Shown here: in pieces, positions 20,071 to 28,415 of the stretch
Layout: each line of letters starts with the position of its first letter
How positions within the stretch are numbered: position 1 is the first letter of the stretch
NCBI GenBank assembly: GCA_018820765.1
Contig: JAHJNN010000001.1
Coordinates: forward strand, 89,141 to 153,140
DNA length: 64,000 bases
Reading direction: 5' to 3'
Source: Gammaproteobacteria bacterium
GTDB taxonomy: Bacteria > Pseudomonadota > Gammaproteobacteria > Burkholderiales > Thiobacillaceae
Notes under the pieces: generated by a model
Databases searched by the model: none
The model's input: only the letters and a program-made list of their open reading frames with translations
What the model was told of the DNA's origin: nothing
Program-made: the position numbers and the translations under genes

Positions 20071-20370
20071 TCAGAAGAAATCGTCTTCTCGCTGGTGGCG
20101 CACCGCCAATATCGTAACGGTTTCGGCGTCTTCGATTTCGAACAGTGCGACATACCCGGACTGGCCAAATTCGATCACCATTTCGCGCAAGAAGGGATGA
20201 TCGGGCGAAGCCTTGCGGCAGGCAAATGGAAAAGTCTCCAAAAATCCAAAGGCCTTTTCAATCGCCACGCGCGCGCGTTCGGCCGACTCCAGGTCACGCT
20301 CTGCCAAATTATCGAACAGGCGCTGTAAATCGTCGGCGGTGCGGGCTGCAAGGCGCAGCCGGAAGCTCAT
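20071..20370 (-). CDS. ParE/RelE-family toxin
   Basis: A 99-residue protein. LRLAARTADDLQRLFDNLAERD starts the RelE/ParE fold; the core has FPFACRKASPDHPFLREMVIEFG, and ILAVRHQREDDFF ends it with the usual basic-His C terminus. Its start overlaps the antitoxin stop by 4 bases. It is not closely similar to the toxin inside the cas operon. Confidence 0.85.
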   Translation of the reverse strand: MSFRLRLAARTADDLQRLFDNLAERDLESAERARVAIEKAFGFLETFPFACRKASPDHPFLREMVIEFGQSGYVALFEIEDAETVTILAVRHQREDDFF

Positions 20371-20648
20371 TGCGTTCCGGTTGCCTGCTTGCTGCGTGCA
20401 CGGGCGAGGCTTGCATCCAGCCGCGTCAACATGCCCTCAGCGCTCACATAGTCGCCTGTGGACCGCGCTTCCTCGCGGGCCAGCAGGCCGCGTGCGATGA
20501 ATTCGCGCTGGGCTTGGCGCCGTTCGATGTTCAGGCGAACGGCTTCGAGCACGAAACCGGACAGGGTTTCGCCCTCGCGCAGGACCGATTCGGCCGCGCT
20601 TCGCAGTGCGCTGTCAACGCGCAGGGGGGGCAGGGTGGCGTTTTTCAT
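20367..20648 (-). CDS. Antitoxin (YlcI/YnfO or ParD-like, ribbon-helix-helix)
   Basis: A 93-residue protein starting MKNATLPPLRVDSALRSAAESVL, a ribbon-helix-helix pattern typical of antitoxins that bind their own promoter. AAGGAT lies 6 bases before the chosen ATG; an earlier ATG 24 bases upstream has no ribosome site. It precedes and overlaps its toxin partner. A 10-bp perfect inverted repeat just upstream is a natural operator. Confidence 0.8.
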   Translation of the reverse strand: MKNATLPPLRVDSALRSAAESVLREGETLSGFVLEAVRLNIERRQAQREFIARGLLAREEARSTGDYVSAEGMLTRLDASLARARSKQATGTQ

Positions 20649-20659
20649 GGCGGGATCCT

Positions 20660-20684
20660 TGCATTGCATTACATATGCAATGCA
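20660..20684. promoter_or_regulatory. Palindromic operator of the ParDE-like pair
   Basis: TGCATTGCAT and ATGCAATGCA form a perfect 10-bp inverted repeat with a 5-base spacer (TACAT), 11 bases upstream of the antitoxin start. Autoregulation of such operons by the antitoxin is established for the family; this particular site is inferred. Confidence 0.6.
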
Positions 20685-20746
20685 GTTTAGGAGGCAAATG
20701 GGGGATGCGCAAGGCAGGTGACGGGGAGGCCCGCCTGACCGTTCGC

Positions 20747-21709
20747 TCAGCCGAGCGATTTGCCGCTGGCCCAGAAGTCGTAGCCTTTGCTCAAAAACTC
20801 GTCCCACGGCAGGTAGTGCGAGCCGTCGCACGAAAAAGTGAGTCCGACCATGCCGTTGAAGATGTTGAGCGAGCCGGCGCGCAGGTAGAAGGTCTCGTCC
20901 ATGAAGCGCAGCGCGCGCAGGCCGTCGAGTACAGCGCGGATCTTGTCCTTGGGCACTACCGCGTTGGCCGGGTAGGCATGGCGGGGGTAGATCAGGCAGG
21001 TGTCGGGGTCGGTCAGCGCGTCGATATCGAGCAGGCGGTAGCGATAGGGGTCGTCGACCAGCCAGATGGTTGCGCGGCTGCTGGAAAAATGCAGCTTGCC
21101 GTGGAAGATGCCGCGATCGGTCATCAACTCCTCGATCACTCCCAGCACCGTGTCGAGGTGGATATCCATCTGGCTGTCGCTGCGGGTCTGGTGGAACACC
21201 GCGCCGCGGATCGCCGGGTCGCCCTTGATCTGCCGCCAGTAAGTCGGTTCGTCGTACAGCTTGCCGGTGATCGGCAGGTCGCGCAGGTCGAAGTCGGCGC
21301 CGACGAAACCGAGCACCTGGCCGTCGTCGTCGCGCACGATCTGGATTGCCGTGAGCGACGGCCGTTTGGCGCGCAAGCTGATGTAGGCCTGCGACAGCAG
21401 AAAGCCCTGGTTCGGCACCGCTTCGCGCATGTAGGGGCGGTCGGAGCGGTCGCGCCCGTAATCGATGTCGACCAGGCCTTCGTGGCTGATGTTGTCGGAG
21501 AACTGAATGGCGTGGGTATCCATTGCATACATGTACTTGCATGCAGGCAAGGCGGCCAGCGCATGTGTCAGCGCGGCGTTGAGCCCGGCGCGGCTGGGCC
21601 ATGCCCGGTTGCACGCCTGCGCCGCCAGCGCCAGCGGTTCGCGCAGCAGGTTGGCGAGCGCTTCGCGTTGCCTGGCGACGCTTTCGGCAAGGGTGGAAGA
21701 GGTGGACAT
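20747..21709 (-). CDS. PDC/Cache-like sensor-domain protein, function unknown
   Basis: A 320-residue soluble protein with no membrane segment. The middle holds a PAS/dCache-like sequence (PACKYMYAMDTHAIQFSDNIS, GFVGADFDLRDLPITGK). This domain normally senses small ligands in chemoreceptors, but here it stands alone without an output domain. The start at MSTSSTL is chosen over an earlier Met at 21748 that almost touches the HAD gene. It follows the HAD hydrolase on the same strand. Confidence 0.65.
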   Translation of the reverse strand: MSTSSTLAESVARQREALANLLREPLALAAQACNRAWPSRAGLNAALTHALAALPACKYMYAMDTHAIQFSDNISHEGLVDIDYGRDRSDRPYMREAVPNQGFLLSQAYISLRAKRPSLTAIQIVRDDDGQVLGFVGADFDLRDLPITGKLYDEPTYWRQIKGDPAIRGAVFHQTRSDSQMDIHLDTVLGVIEELMTDRGIFHGKLHFSSSRATIWLVDDPYRYRLLDIDALTDPDTCLIYPRHAYPANAVVPKDKIRAVLDGLRALRFMDETFYLRAGSLNIFNGMVGLTFSCDGSHYLPWDEFLSKGYDFWASGKSLG

Positions 21710-21750
21710 GGGCGAGGGTCGATCCGCGGAAGCCTGCATGGTCTGCATGC

Positions 21751-22416
21751 TCAATGACGCAGGGAAATCACCGGCCAGCCCCGGGCCTCGGCATGGGCGC
21801 GCAGGGTGGGGTCGGGATCGACGGCAACCGGATGCTGGACTTTCTCCAGCAGCGGCAGGTCGTTGTGTGAGTCGCTGTAGAACCAGCTGGTGTCGAGGCA
21901 GTCGAGCCGGGTGCCATGGGCTTCGAGGAAGTGTTCGATGCGCGCGACCTTGCCTTCGCGGAAGCAGGGCGTGCCGGCGACCTCGCCGGTGAAGCGGCCG
22001 TCGATTTCCTCGGGATCGGTGGCGATCAGGTGGGGAATGCCGAATTCCTTCGCGATCAGGCCGGTGACGAAGCTGTTGGTGGCGGTGATGACGGCGACCA
22101 GATCGGCCTCGTCCAGGTGTTTGTCGACGAGGTCGCGCGCGGCCTGGGTGATCATCGGCCTGACGCGCGTTTCCATGTATTCGGCACGCCAGGCGTCGAG
22201 CTGCTCGCGCGTGTGGGTGGCGAGCGGGCGCAGGGCAAACGCGAGGAAGGCGTAGATGTCGAGTTCCCCGGCCTTGTAGTCCTCGTAGAACGCGCGGTTC
22301 TTGGCTTCGTAGTGGGGGCCGTCGACCGCGCCCTTGGCGATGAGGAACTGCCCCCATTCGTAGTCGGAGTCGCCGGCGAGCAGGGTGTTGTCGAGATCGA
22401 AGAGGACGAGGTTCAT
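21751..22416 (-). CDS. HAD-superfamily hydrolase, subfamily IB (SerB-like phosphatase)
   Basis: A 221-residue HAD phosphatase. LVLFDLDNTLLAGDSDYEWG gives the nucleophile Asp and general acid Asp, ITATNSF is motif II and YSDSHNDLPLLE is the metal-binding motif IV. The group includes phosphoserine and histidinol-phosphate phosphatases; the exact substrate cannot be read from sequence. A GTG four codons upstream is an alternative start. Confidence 0.85.
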   Translation of the reverse strand: MNLVLFDLDNTLLAGDSDYEWGQFLIAKGAVDGPHYEAKNRAFYEDYKAGELDIYAFLAFALRPLATHTREQLDAWRAEYMETRVRPMITQAARDLVDKHLDEADLVAVITATNSFVTGLIAKEFGIPHLIATDPEEIDGRFTGEVAGTPCFREGKVARIEHFLEAHGTRLDCLDTSWFYSDSHNDLPLLEKVQHPVAVDPDPTLRAHAEARGWPVISLRH

Positions 22417-22453
22417 ATCGAGGTACACGTTACAGGATTCAAGTTACAAAATT

Positions 22454-23128
22454 TCAGTGACGCGGCCCCTGGCCGCGGTCGAGCCAGAATTCGCGCAGTT
22501 CGTAGGCGCCCCACAGGGCGAGGGCGAGGTGATCTTCGCGGCGGATGGCGCGCTCCTCGGGGCTGAGCTCGTCGAGCGGCGCGGCCAGCACATAGAAGGG
22601 ATCGAGCACTTCGTCGACGAAGGCTTCGTCCTTGCTGTCCGCGGGGAGTTCCCAGTCGTCTTCCCAGTGCTCCACCGCCAGCAGAAAACCACCGGCCCAC
22701 AGCTGGGCGTAGGGCGGGATGCCGGCGTCCCTCAGTTGCTTGGCTTCGGCCGAGGGCAGTTCGGCCAAAAGGCCGATCCAGTCCATGACCAGCGGCGACA
22801 GGGCCTTGGGGTCGGCCAGGTTCTCGATCGGCGCCGCGAGCGCGCGGCTGATCTCGTTGCGGCGGCGCTCGAACAGCGCCAGAAAGCGGGCTTCGTCGGC
22901 CGCGTCCTCGAACACCGTGGCCAGGCCGTCGGCGCTGTCGAGCAGCACCGGGAAATACTCCGCTGGCGGAATGGCGCGCGGGCTGCACACCAGCGCGGTC
23001 AGAAAGCCGTCGAGGCCCTCCAGCGAGACCGGCACGTCGGTGCGCTCGTCGATCAGATCGACCAGATCGGCCAGATCGTCGATCTCCTCGTCTCTGAGCG
23101 GGGCGTGGGGGGATTTGGGTGCGGACAT
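22454..23128 (-). CDS. UPF0149 (YecA/YgfB) family protein
   Basis: A 224-residue acidic protein. VSLEGLDGFLTALVCSPRAI near residue 35 is the family signature, followed by the helical WAGGFLLAVEHW region. Function is unknown. There is no C-terminal SEC-C zinc motif of the kind found on YecA proper. Start MSAPKSPHAPL is chosen; two Met codons upstream are possible. Confidence 0.8.
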   Translation of the reverse strand: MSAPKSPHAPLRDEEIDDLADLVDLIDERTDVPVSLEGLDGFLTALVCSPRAIPPAEYFPVLLDSADGLATVFEDAADEARFLALFERRRNEISRALAAPIENLADPKALSPLVMDWIGLLAELPSAEAKQLRDAGIPPYAQLWAGGFLLAVEHWEDDWELPADSKDEAFVDEVLDPFYVLAAPLDELSPEERAIRREDHLALALWGAYELREFWLDRGQGPRH

Positions 23129-23189
23129 GGCGTGGGCTCGCATACTTTCGATTAAGGGTGCGGACCGGCGCATCGCGTAAAATCCGCCC

Positions 23190-23873
23190 ATGAATTTTAC
23201 CGCGCCGGGGCTGACCGCATCACTGTTGCCCGAATCCTTTTATCTGATCGGCTGGCTGGGGCTGGCCTTCCTGGCTTGGCGCTGGCTGATGTCGGGCGAC
23301 TGGCGCCGCCTGGCCGAACCCTCGAAGCTGAACCTGTTCCTCGGCGCCACCGTGGCACTGCTCGCGCTGTGGCAGATCCGCACCGGCATCAAGCCGGGGC
23401 TGACCTTCCACTTTTACGGCATCGCGGCGCTGACGCTGATGTTCGGCTTCTGGCGCGCCAGCTTTGCCGGCACCCTGATCCTGCTGGCGAACGCGGCCTT
23501 CGGGCGCGGCAGCTGGAACGCGCTGGGGTTCGATGCGCTGCTGGTGGCGGCGCTGCCGGCGGCGGTGAGCTGGGGCGTGTTCCGCCTGCTGGACCGCCAT
23601 CTGCCGAATCATTTCTTCGTCTACGTGCTGGGCAACGGCTTTTTCGGCGCGGCGCTCTCGGTGGCGGCGGTCGGCCTGGCCACCACCGCGCTGATGACCC
23701 TCGCCGGCGCCTACCCGCTCGATTATCTGCTGACGCACTACACGCCGTACGCCGCCCTGCTGATCAGCTGGGCCGAAGCCTTTTCCACCGGCATGGCGAT
23801 CACCGTGATGGCGGTGTACCGCCCAGCTTGGCTGGAAACCTTCGATGACGCCAAATACCTTCAGAACAAGTAG
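23190..23873 (+). CDS. Predicted integral membrane protein (COG3235-like, ECF/CbiM-related)
   Basis: A 227-residue protein with about seven hydrophobic helices. It resembles the COG3235 group annotated as energy-coupling-factor ABC transporter permease-like proteins; no ATPase or substrate component is nearby. The last 29 bases overlap the hrpA start region. No substrate can be inferred. Confidence 0.6.
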   Translation: MNFTAPGLTASLLPESFYLIGWLGLAFLAWRWLMSGDWRRLAEPSKLNLFLGATVALLALWQIRTGIKPGLTFHFYGIAALTLMFGFWRASFAGTLILLANAAFGRGSWNALGFDALLVAALPAAVSWGVFRLLDRHLPNHFFVYVLGNGFFGAALSVAAVGLATTALMTLAGAYPLDYLLTHYTPYAALLISWAEAFSTGMAITVMAVYRPAWLETFDDAKYLQNK

Positions 23874-26800
23874 TCCCTTGCATATCACCTATCCCGACCT
23901 GCCGGTCGCCGCGCGCCGCGACGACATCCTTGCCGCGCTTCAAGCCAACCGCGTGCTCATCCTGTGCGGCGAGACCGGCTCGGGCAAGACCACGCAGATT
24001 CCCAAGATGTGCCTGGAGGCACGATTTGGGTCAGAGGCGGCTCGTCCGGGGAAGCTCATCGGCTGCACCCAGCCGCGCCGCATCGCCGCGCGCTCGGTGG
24101 CGGCGCGCATCGCGCAGGAGCTCGGCGGCGAGCTGGGCGGCATCGTCGGCTACAAGGTGCGCTTCACCGACAAGGTGCGCCATGACACCGCAATCAAGGT
24201 GATGACCGACGGCATCCTGCTGGCCGAGAGCCAGGGCGATCCGCTATTGAGCCGCTACGACACCATCATCATCGACGAGGCGCACGAGCGCAGCCTCAAC
24301 ATCGATTTCCTGCTGGGTTATCTGAAAACCCTGGTGGAAAAGCGCAGCGACCTGCGCGTGGTCATCACCTCCGCCACCATCGACGCCGAGCGTTTTTCCA
24401 AGCACTTCAACGACGCGCCGGTGATCGAGGTGTCGGGACGCACCTACCCGGTGGAAATCCGCTGGCGGCCGATCGAGCGCGAGGAATCCCCCTCTCCCCA
24501 ACCCTCCCCCCGTAGCGGGGGAGGGAGCAAACGTGATGCCCAAAGCGATATAACGGCCATCCTCGACGCCACCGACGAACTGGCGCGCCTGGGTCCCGGC
24601 GACATCCTAGTGTTCCTGCCGGGCGAGCGCGAAATCCGCGACACCGCCGAGGCGCTGCGCAAACACCACCCGCCCGGCACCGAAATCCTGCCGCTGTTCT
24701 CCCGCCTGTCGGTCGCCGAGCAGGACGCGATCTTCAAGCCGACGAACGCGCTGCGACGCATCGTGCTCGCCACCAACGTGGCGGAAACCTCGCTCACCGT
24801 GCCCGGCATCCGCTATGTGATCGACCCCGGCACCGCGCGGGTGAAGCGCTATTCGGCGCGCAACAAGGTCGAACAGCTGCTGATCGAGAAGGTGTCGCAG
24901 GCCTCGGCCAACCAGCGCGCCGGACGCTGTGGGCGGGTCGCGGACGGCGTCTGCATCCGCCTCTACGACGAGGCCGATTTCGGCAACCGCCCGCGCTTCA
25001 CCGACCCCGAGCTGCTGCGCTCGTCTCTGGCCGGCGTCATCCTGCGCATGAAGTCGCTGGGCCTGGGCGACGTGGTGGGCTTTCCCTTCATCGACCCACC
25101 GAGTTCGCGTCTGGTGACCGACGGCTACCAGTTGCTGGCCGAACTGCACGCGCTGGATGAGCAGGGGCAGCTGACCAAGATCGGCACCAAACTTGCCAAG
25201 CTGCCGCTCGATCCGCGCATTGCTCGTATGTTATTGGCGGCGGAACAGCAGCGCTGCGTCAACGAGGTGTTGATCATCGCCAGCGCGCTGTCGGTGCAGG
25301 ACCCGCGCGACCGTCCTATGGAGCGCGCGCAGGCGGCCGACGAGAAGCACAAGCTGTTCGCCGACGAGCGTTCCGACTTCATGGGCTGGCTGAAGCTGTG
25401 GCGCTGGTACGAGGAGCAGGTGCAGCACAAGAAAACCAACCGCCAGCTGCAGACGCTGTTGCAGGACCATTTCCTGTCGCCGCGGCGGATGCGCGAATGG
25501 CGCGACATCCACGGTCAGCTGCACGCGCAGGTCACCGAACTCGGCTTGCGCGAGAACGAGAAGGACGCCGGCTACGACACGATCCATCAAGCGCTCTTGA
25601 CCGGTCTTTTGGGCAACATCGGGTTCAAGTCCGACGACGCCAAAGGCCGGCCCAAGCCGGGCGAAGGCAACTATCAGGGCGCGCGCGGCATCAAGCTGTC
25701 GATCCACCCCGGCTCGGCGCTGGCGAAGAAGGGACCGAAGTGGATCATGGCGGCCGAGTTGACCGATACCGGGCGGCTGCTCGCGCGCACCGTCGCCGAG
25801 GTGCGCCCGGAATGGATCGAGGCCGCGGGGCGTCATTTATTGACGCGCATGTTCATCGAGCCGCACTGGGAACAGGACGGTGCGCGCGTGGTGGCGTTCG
25901 AGCGCGTGAGCCTGTACGGCATCACCCTGGTGCCGCGGCGCAAGATCCACTACGGCCCGATCGACCCGGTGCTGTCGCGCGAGCTGTTCATCCGCGGCGC
26001 GCTGGTGGCCGGCGAATACGACACGAAAGCGCCGTGGTTCGCGCACAACCGTGCGCTGATCAAGGAAATCGAAGACCTCGAACACAAGGCGCGCAAATCC
26101 GGCGTGTGGCTGGACGAGGAACGCATCTTCCGCGTGTTCGACGCGCGCATTCCGGCCGAGCTCCACAACGGCGCGGCCTTCGAACAATGGCGCGCGGAAG
26201 CCGAAGCCGGCAACCCCAAAATCCTGTTCCTGCAGCGCGAGGACATCCTCGGCGAAGGACTCGGCGCCGACCACACGCTGTTTCCCGAGACCATGCCGGT
26301 CGACGGCGTGGCGTGCAAGCTCAAGTATCGCTTCGAGCCCGGCCACGTGCTCGACGGCGTGACGGTGCACCTGCCGCTGTACCTGCTCAACCGCATCGAG
26401 CCGGCGCAGGTCGACTGGCTGGTGCCCGGCCTCATCCGCGAAAAGCTCACCCTGCTCTTGAAGTCGCTGCCCAAGGACCGCCGCCGTCCGCTGATTCCGC
26501 TGCCCGACACGGTGACGGCGTTTCTCTCGGTGGCGAAGCCGGGCGAGCAGACACTGACCGCGGCGCTGGCCGCCTACATCCGCAAGAAGACCGGCACCGA
26601 CACCCATCCAGACGAGTGGAAGGGCGAGCTGCCGGCACACCTGCACATGAACCTCAGCGTGATCGACGACAGCGGGCAGGAGCTTGCCAGCGGACGCGAT
26701 CTTGTTGCGCTGCGCCAGCAGCTGGGCGGCGCGGCGCGCATCACCTACGGCGGCGGCGCCGAGGACAGCGAGTTTGAGCGTACCGGCCTTGTCGAATGGA

Positions 26801-27642
26801 ATTTCGGCGACCTGCCGGAACAGGTGAAATTCAAGCGCGGCGGGCGCGAGCTGATCGGCTATCCGGCGCTGGTCGACAACGGCGAGAGCGTCGATCTGCG
26901 CCTGCTCGACGCCGCCGACGTGGCGGAGGCCGAGACCCGCCGCGGCGTGGTGCGCCTGCTGCGCATCGCGCTCGTCGCGCAGTTCAAGCAGCTCGACAAG
27001 GACCTGTCGCGCGAAACCGCGCTGGCAATGAAATACCGTGTGTTCGGCAGCGCCGAACAGCTGCGCGCGGCGCTGATCGATGCCATCGCCACGCGTGCGC
27101 TGCTGGGCGACGACGACACGCCGCGCGACGCAAAAACATTCGGAAAGCAGAAGGAGCGCGCCAAGCCCAGAATCACCGTGGTGAAGCAGGCGCTCCTGCG
27201 CGACGCGGCGGAGATTCTCGACCTGCACGCGCAGGTGGCGGCGCGCCTTGCCGCCAAGCCGCAGTTCACCGCCGCGATGCGCGACGAAACCGCGCACCTC
27301 GCCGCGCTGGTACCGGCCGACTTCATCACTGCCACGCCGTGGACGCACCTGAAAGACCTGCCGCGTTATTTGAGGGGCATCCTCAAGCGGCTGGAGAAGC
27401 TGCCCGCGTCCGAGCAGCGCGACTCGCGCGGCATGGCCGGCGTGCTGACGCTACAGAACAAGGTCCTGGCGCGGCGCGCGCAGGTGAAGGGCGCGGTGTC
27501 CGCGGTGCTCGACGATTTCCGCTGGCAGCTGGAGGAACTGCGGATTTCGCTCTTCGCCCAGGAACTCAAGACGCCGTTCCCGGTGTCGGTCAAACGGCTC
27601 GACAAGCTGTGGGACGAGCTTGCCAGACAGCCCCTGAATTGA
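23845..27642 (+). CDS. hrpA: ATP-dependent RNA helicase HrpA
   Basis: A 1265-residue DEAH-box helicase of the HrpA family (E. coli about 1300). CGETGSGKTT (41-50) is Walker A, DEAH is at 144-147, TSATID at about 175-180 and QRAGRCGRVADG near 357. The long C-terminal HrpA-specific region is complete. The 5' end overlaps the preceding membrane gene by 29 bases; a TTG at 23878 is an alternative start. Residues 215-228 (SPSPQPSPRSGGGS) are encoded by an inserted intergenic repeat between RecA domains 1 and 2 without breaking the frame. Confidence 0.95.
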   Translation: MTPNTFRTSSPLHITYPDLPVAARRDDILAALQANRVLILCGETGSGKTTQIPKMCLEARFGSEAARPGKLIGCTQPRRIAARSVAARIAQELGGELGGIVGYKVRFTDKVRHDTAIKVMTDGILLAESQGDPLLSRYDTIIIDEAHERSLNIDFLLGYLKTLVEKRSDLRVVITSATIDAERFSKHFNDAPVIEVSGRTYPVEIRWRPIEREESPSPQPSPRSGGGSKRDAQSDITAILDATDELARLGPGDILVFLPGEREIRDTAEALRKHHPPGTEILPLFSRLSVAEQDAIFKPTNALRRIVLATNVAETSLTVPGIRYVIDPGTARVKRYSARNKVEQLLIEKVSQASANQRAGRCGRVADGVCIRLYDEADFGNRPRFTDPELLRSSLAGVILRMKSLGLGDVVGFPFIDPPSSRLVTDGYQLLAELHALDEQGQLTKIGTKLAKLPLDPRIARMLLAAEQQRCVNEVLIIASALSVQDPRDRPMERAQAADEKHKLFADERSDFMGWLKLWRWYEEQVQHKKTNRQLQTLLQDHFLSPRRMREWRDIHGQLHAQVTELGLRENEKDAGYDTIHQALLTGLLGNIGFKSDDAKGRPKPGEGNYQGARGIKLSIHPGSALAKKGPKWIMAAELTDTGRLLARTVAEVRPEWIEAAGRHLLTRMFIEPHWEQDGARVVAFERVSLYGITLVPRRKIHYGPIDPVLSRELFIRGALVAGEYDTKAPWFAHNRALIKEIEDLEHKARKSGVWLDEERIFRVFDARIPAELHNGAAFEQWRAEAEAGNPKILFLQREDILGEGLGADHTLFPETMPVDGVACKLKYRFEPGHVLDGVTVHLPLYLLNRIEPAQVDWLVPGLIREKLTLLLKSLPKDRRRPLIPLPDTVTAFLSVAKPGEQTLTAALAAYIRKKTGTDTHPDEWKGELPAHLHMNLSVIDDSGQELASGRDLVALRQQLGGAARITYGGGAEDSEFERTGLVEWNFGDLPEQVKFKRGGRELIGYPALVDNGESVDLRLLDAADVAEAETRRGVVRLLRIALVAQFKQLDKDLSRETALAMKYRVFGSAEQLRAALIDAIATRALLGDDDTPRDAKTFGKQKERAKPRITVVKQALLRDAAEILDLHAQVAARLAAKPQFTAAMRDETAHLAALVPADFITATPWTHLKDLPRYLRGILKRLEKLPASEQRDSRGMAGVLTLQNKVLARRAQVKGAVSAVLDDFRWQLEELRISLFAQELKTPFPVSVKRLDKLWDELARQPLN
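24487..24530 (+). repeat. Palindromic intergenic-type repeat inside hrpA
   Basis: The stem CCCTCCCCC (24502-24510) / GGGGGAGGG (24517-24525) is preceded by CCCTCTCCCCAA. The layout is that of the repeats at 57-86 and 59113-59150, which lie between genes. Here it is read as SPSPQPSPRSGGGS in frame. Confidence 0.75.
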
Positions 27643-27645
27643 GTA

Positions 27646-27832
27646 GGGTTGGAACCCGGATAATTCATTAGGGTGCGAGATGATGGCGAGCGGATTTGCG
27701 AGGCAGTTTTGTTGCTTGGGAGAAGTCCATGGTCGTTCCATGGACGCCGAGCAAGCGGCGAAAATGACCGCAAAGCCGCCGCCAGCACTCGCACAGGCGC
27801 GCAGCGCCGCCTAATGGATTACCCGGGTTCAA
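27646..27832. mobile_element. MITE-like 187-bp element with inverted ends, between hrpA and pgsA
   Basis: The left end GAACCCGGATAATTCATTAGG (27652-27672) and the right end CCTAATGGATTACCCGGGTTC (27810-27830) are imperfect inverted repeats (about 20 of 24 positions including the flanking TTG). At the exact centre lies the perfect hairpin GTCCATGG-TCGTT-CCATGGAC (27725-27745). No coding capacity. The right end touches the next gene's start codon, so the element supplies that gene's whole 5' region. Confidence 0.6.
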
Positions 27833-27833
27833 T

Positions 27834-28415
27834 ATGAGCGAGCGCGTCTTCAATCTGCCGAACGTCATTTCCCTGCTGCGGGTCGCGGCGGTGCCGGTCG
27901 TCGCCTGGCTGATCCTGCAGCAGCGCTGGGAGGCGGCCTGCTGGCTGTTCCTCGCCGCCGCGGTGTCGGACGGCATCGACGGCCTGCTGGCGCGCTGGCT
28001 GAATCAGCTGACGCAACTGGGCGCCGCGCTCGACACCGTCGCCGACAAGGCCCTGGGCTTGGTGACGCTGGTGATGCTGACGCAGGCGCACGCGATCCCG
28101 CTGTGGGTGACGCTGGCGATCCTGCTGCGCGACAGCGTCATTGTGCTGGGTGCGCTGAGCTACCGCGGGCTGGCCGGGCATCTGGAAATTCATCCCACCT
28201 GGCTCGGCAAGACGCACATGTTTGCCGAGTTCACCCTGCTGGCGCTGGTGCTGGGCGGGCTCGCCGGGCTGCTGGCGCTGGACGACTGGCGGCAGCCCCT
28301 GTTCGTGACGGTGTTCGCCATCGCCGTGGTGTCCGGCGTGCAGTACGTGTGGATCTGGGGCGCCAAGGCCCGGCGCGAGCGGGCCGACCCGAGCCGCTCG
28401 GACGCGCTTCACTGA
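27834..28415 (+). CDS. CDP-alcohol phosphatidyltransferase family protein (PgsA-like)
   Basis: A 193-residue membrane protein with about five helices. DGIDGLLARWLNQLTQLG followed by AALDTVADK fits the family motif D-x2-DG-x2-AR-x8-G-x3-D-x3-D perfectly. Members transfer a phosphatidyl group from CDP-diacylglycerol to an alcohol; closest in size to phosphatidylglycerophosphate synthase, but the acceptor is not certain. No Shine-Dalgarno is visible because the MITE-like element abuts the ATG. The 3' end overlaps the convergent GGDEF gene by 7 bases. Confidence 0.85.
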   Translation: MSERVFNLPNVISLLRVAAVPVVAWLILQQRWEAACWLFLAAAVSDGIDGLLARWLNQLTQLGAALDTVADKALGLVTLVMLTQAHAIPLWVTLAILLRDSVIVLGALSYRGLAGHLEIHPTWLGKTHMFAEFTLLALVLGGLAGLLALDDWRQPLFVTVFAIAVVSGVQYVWIWGAKARRERADPSRSDALH

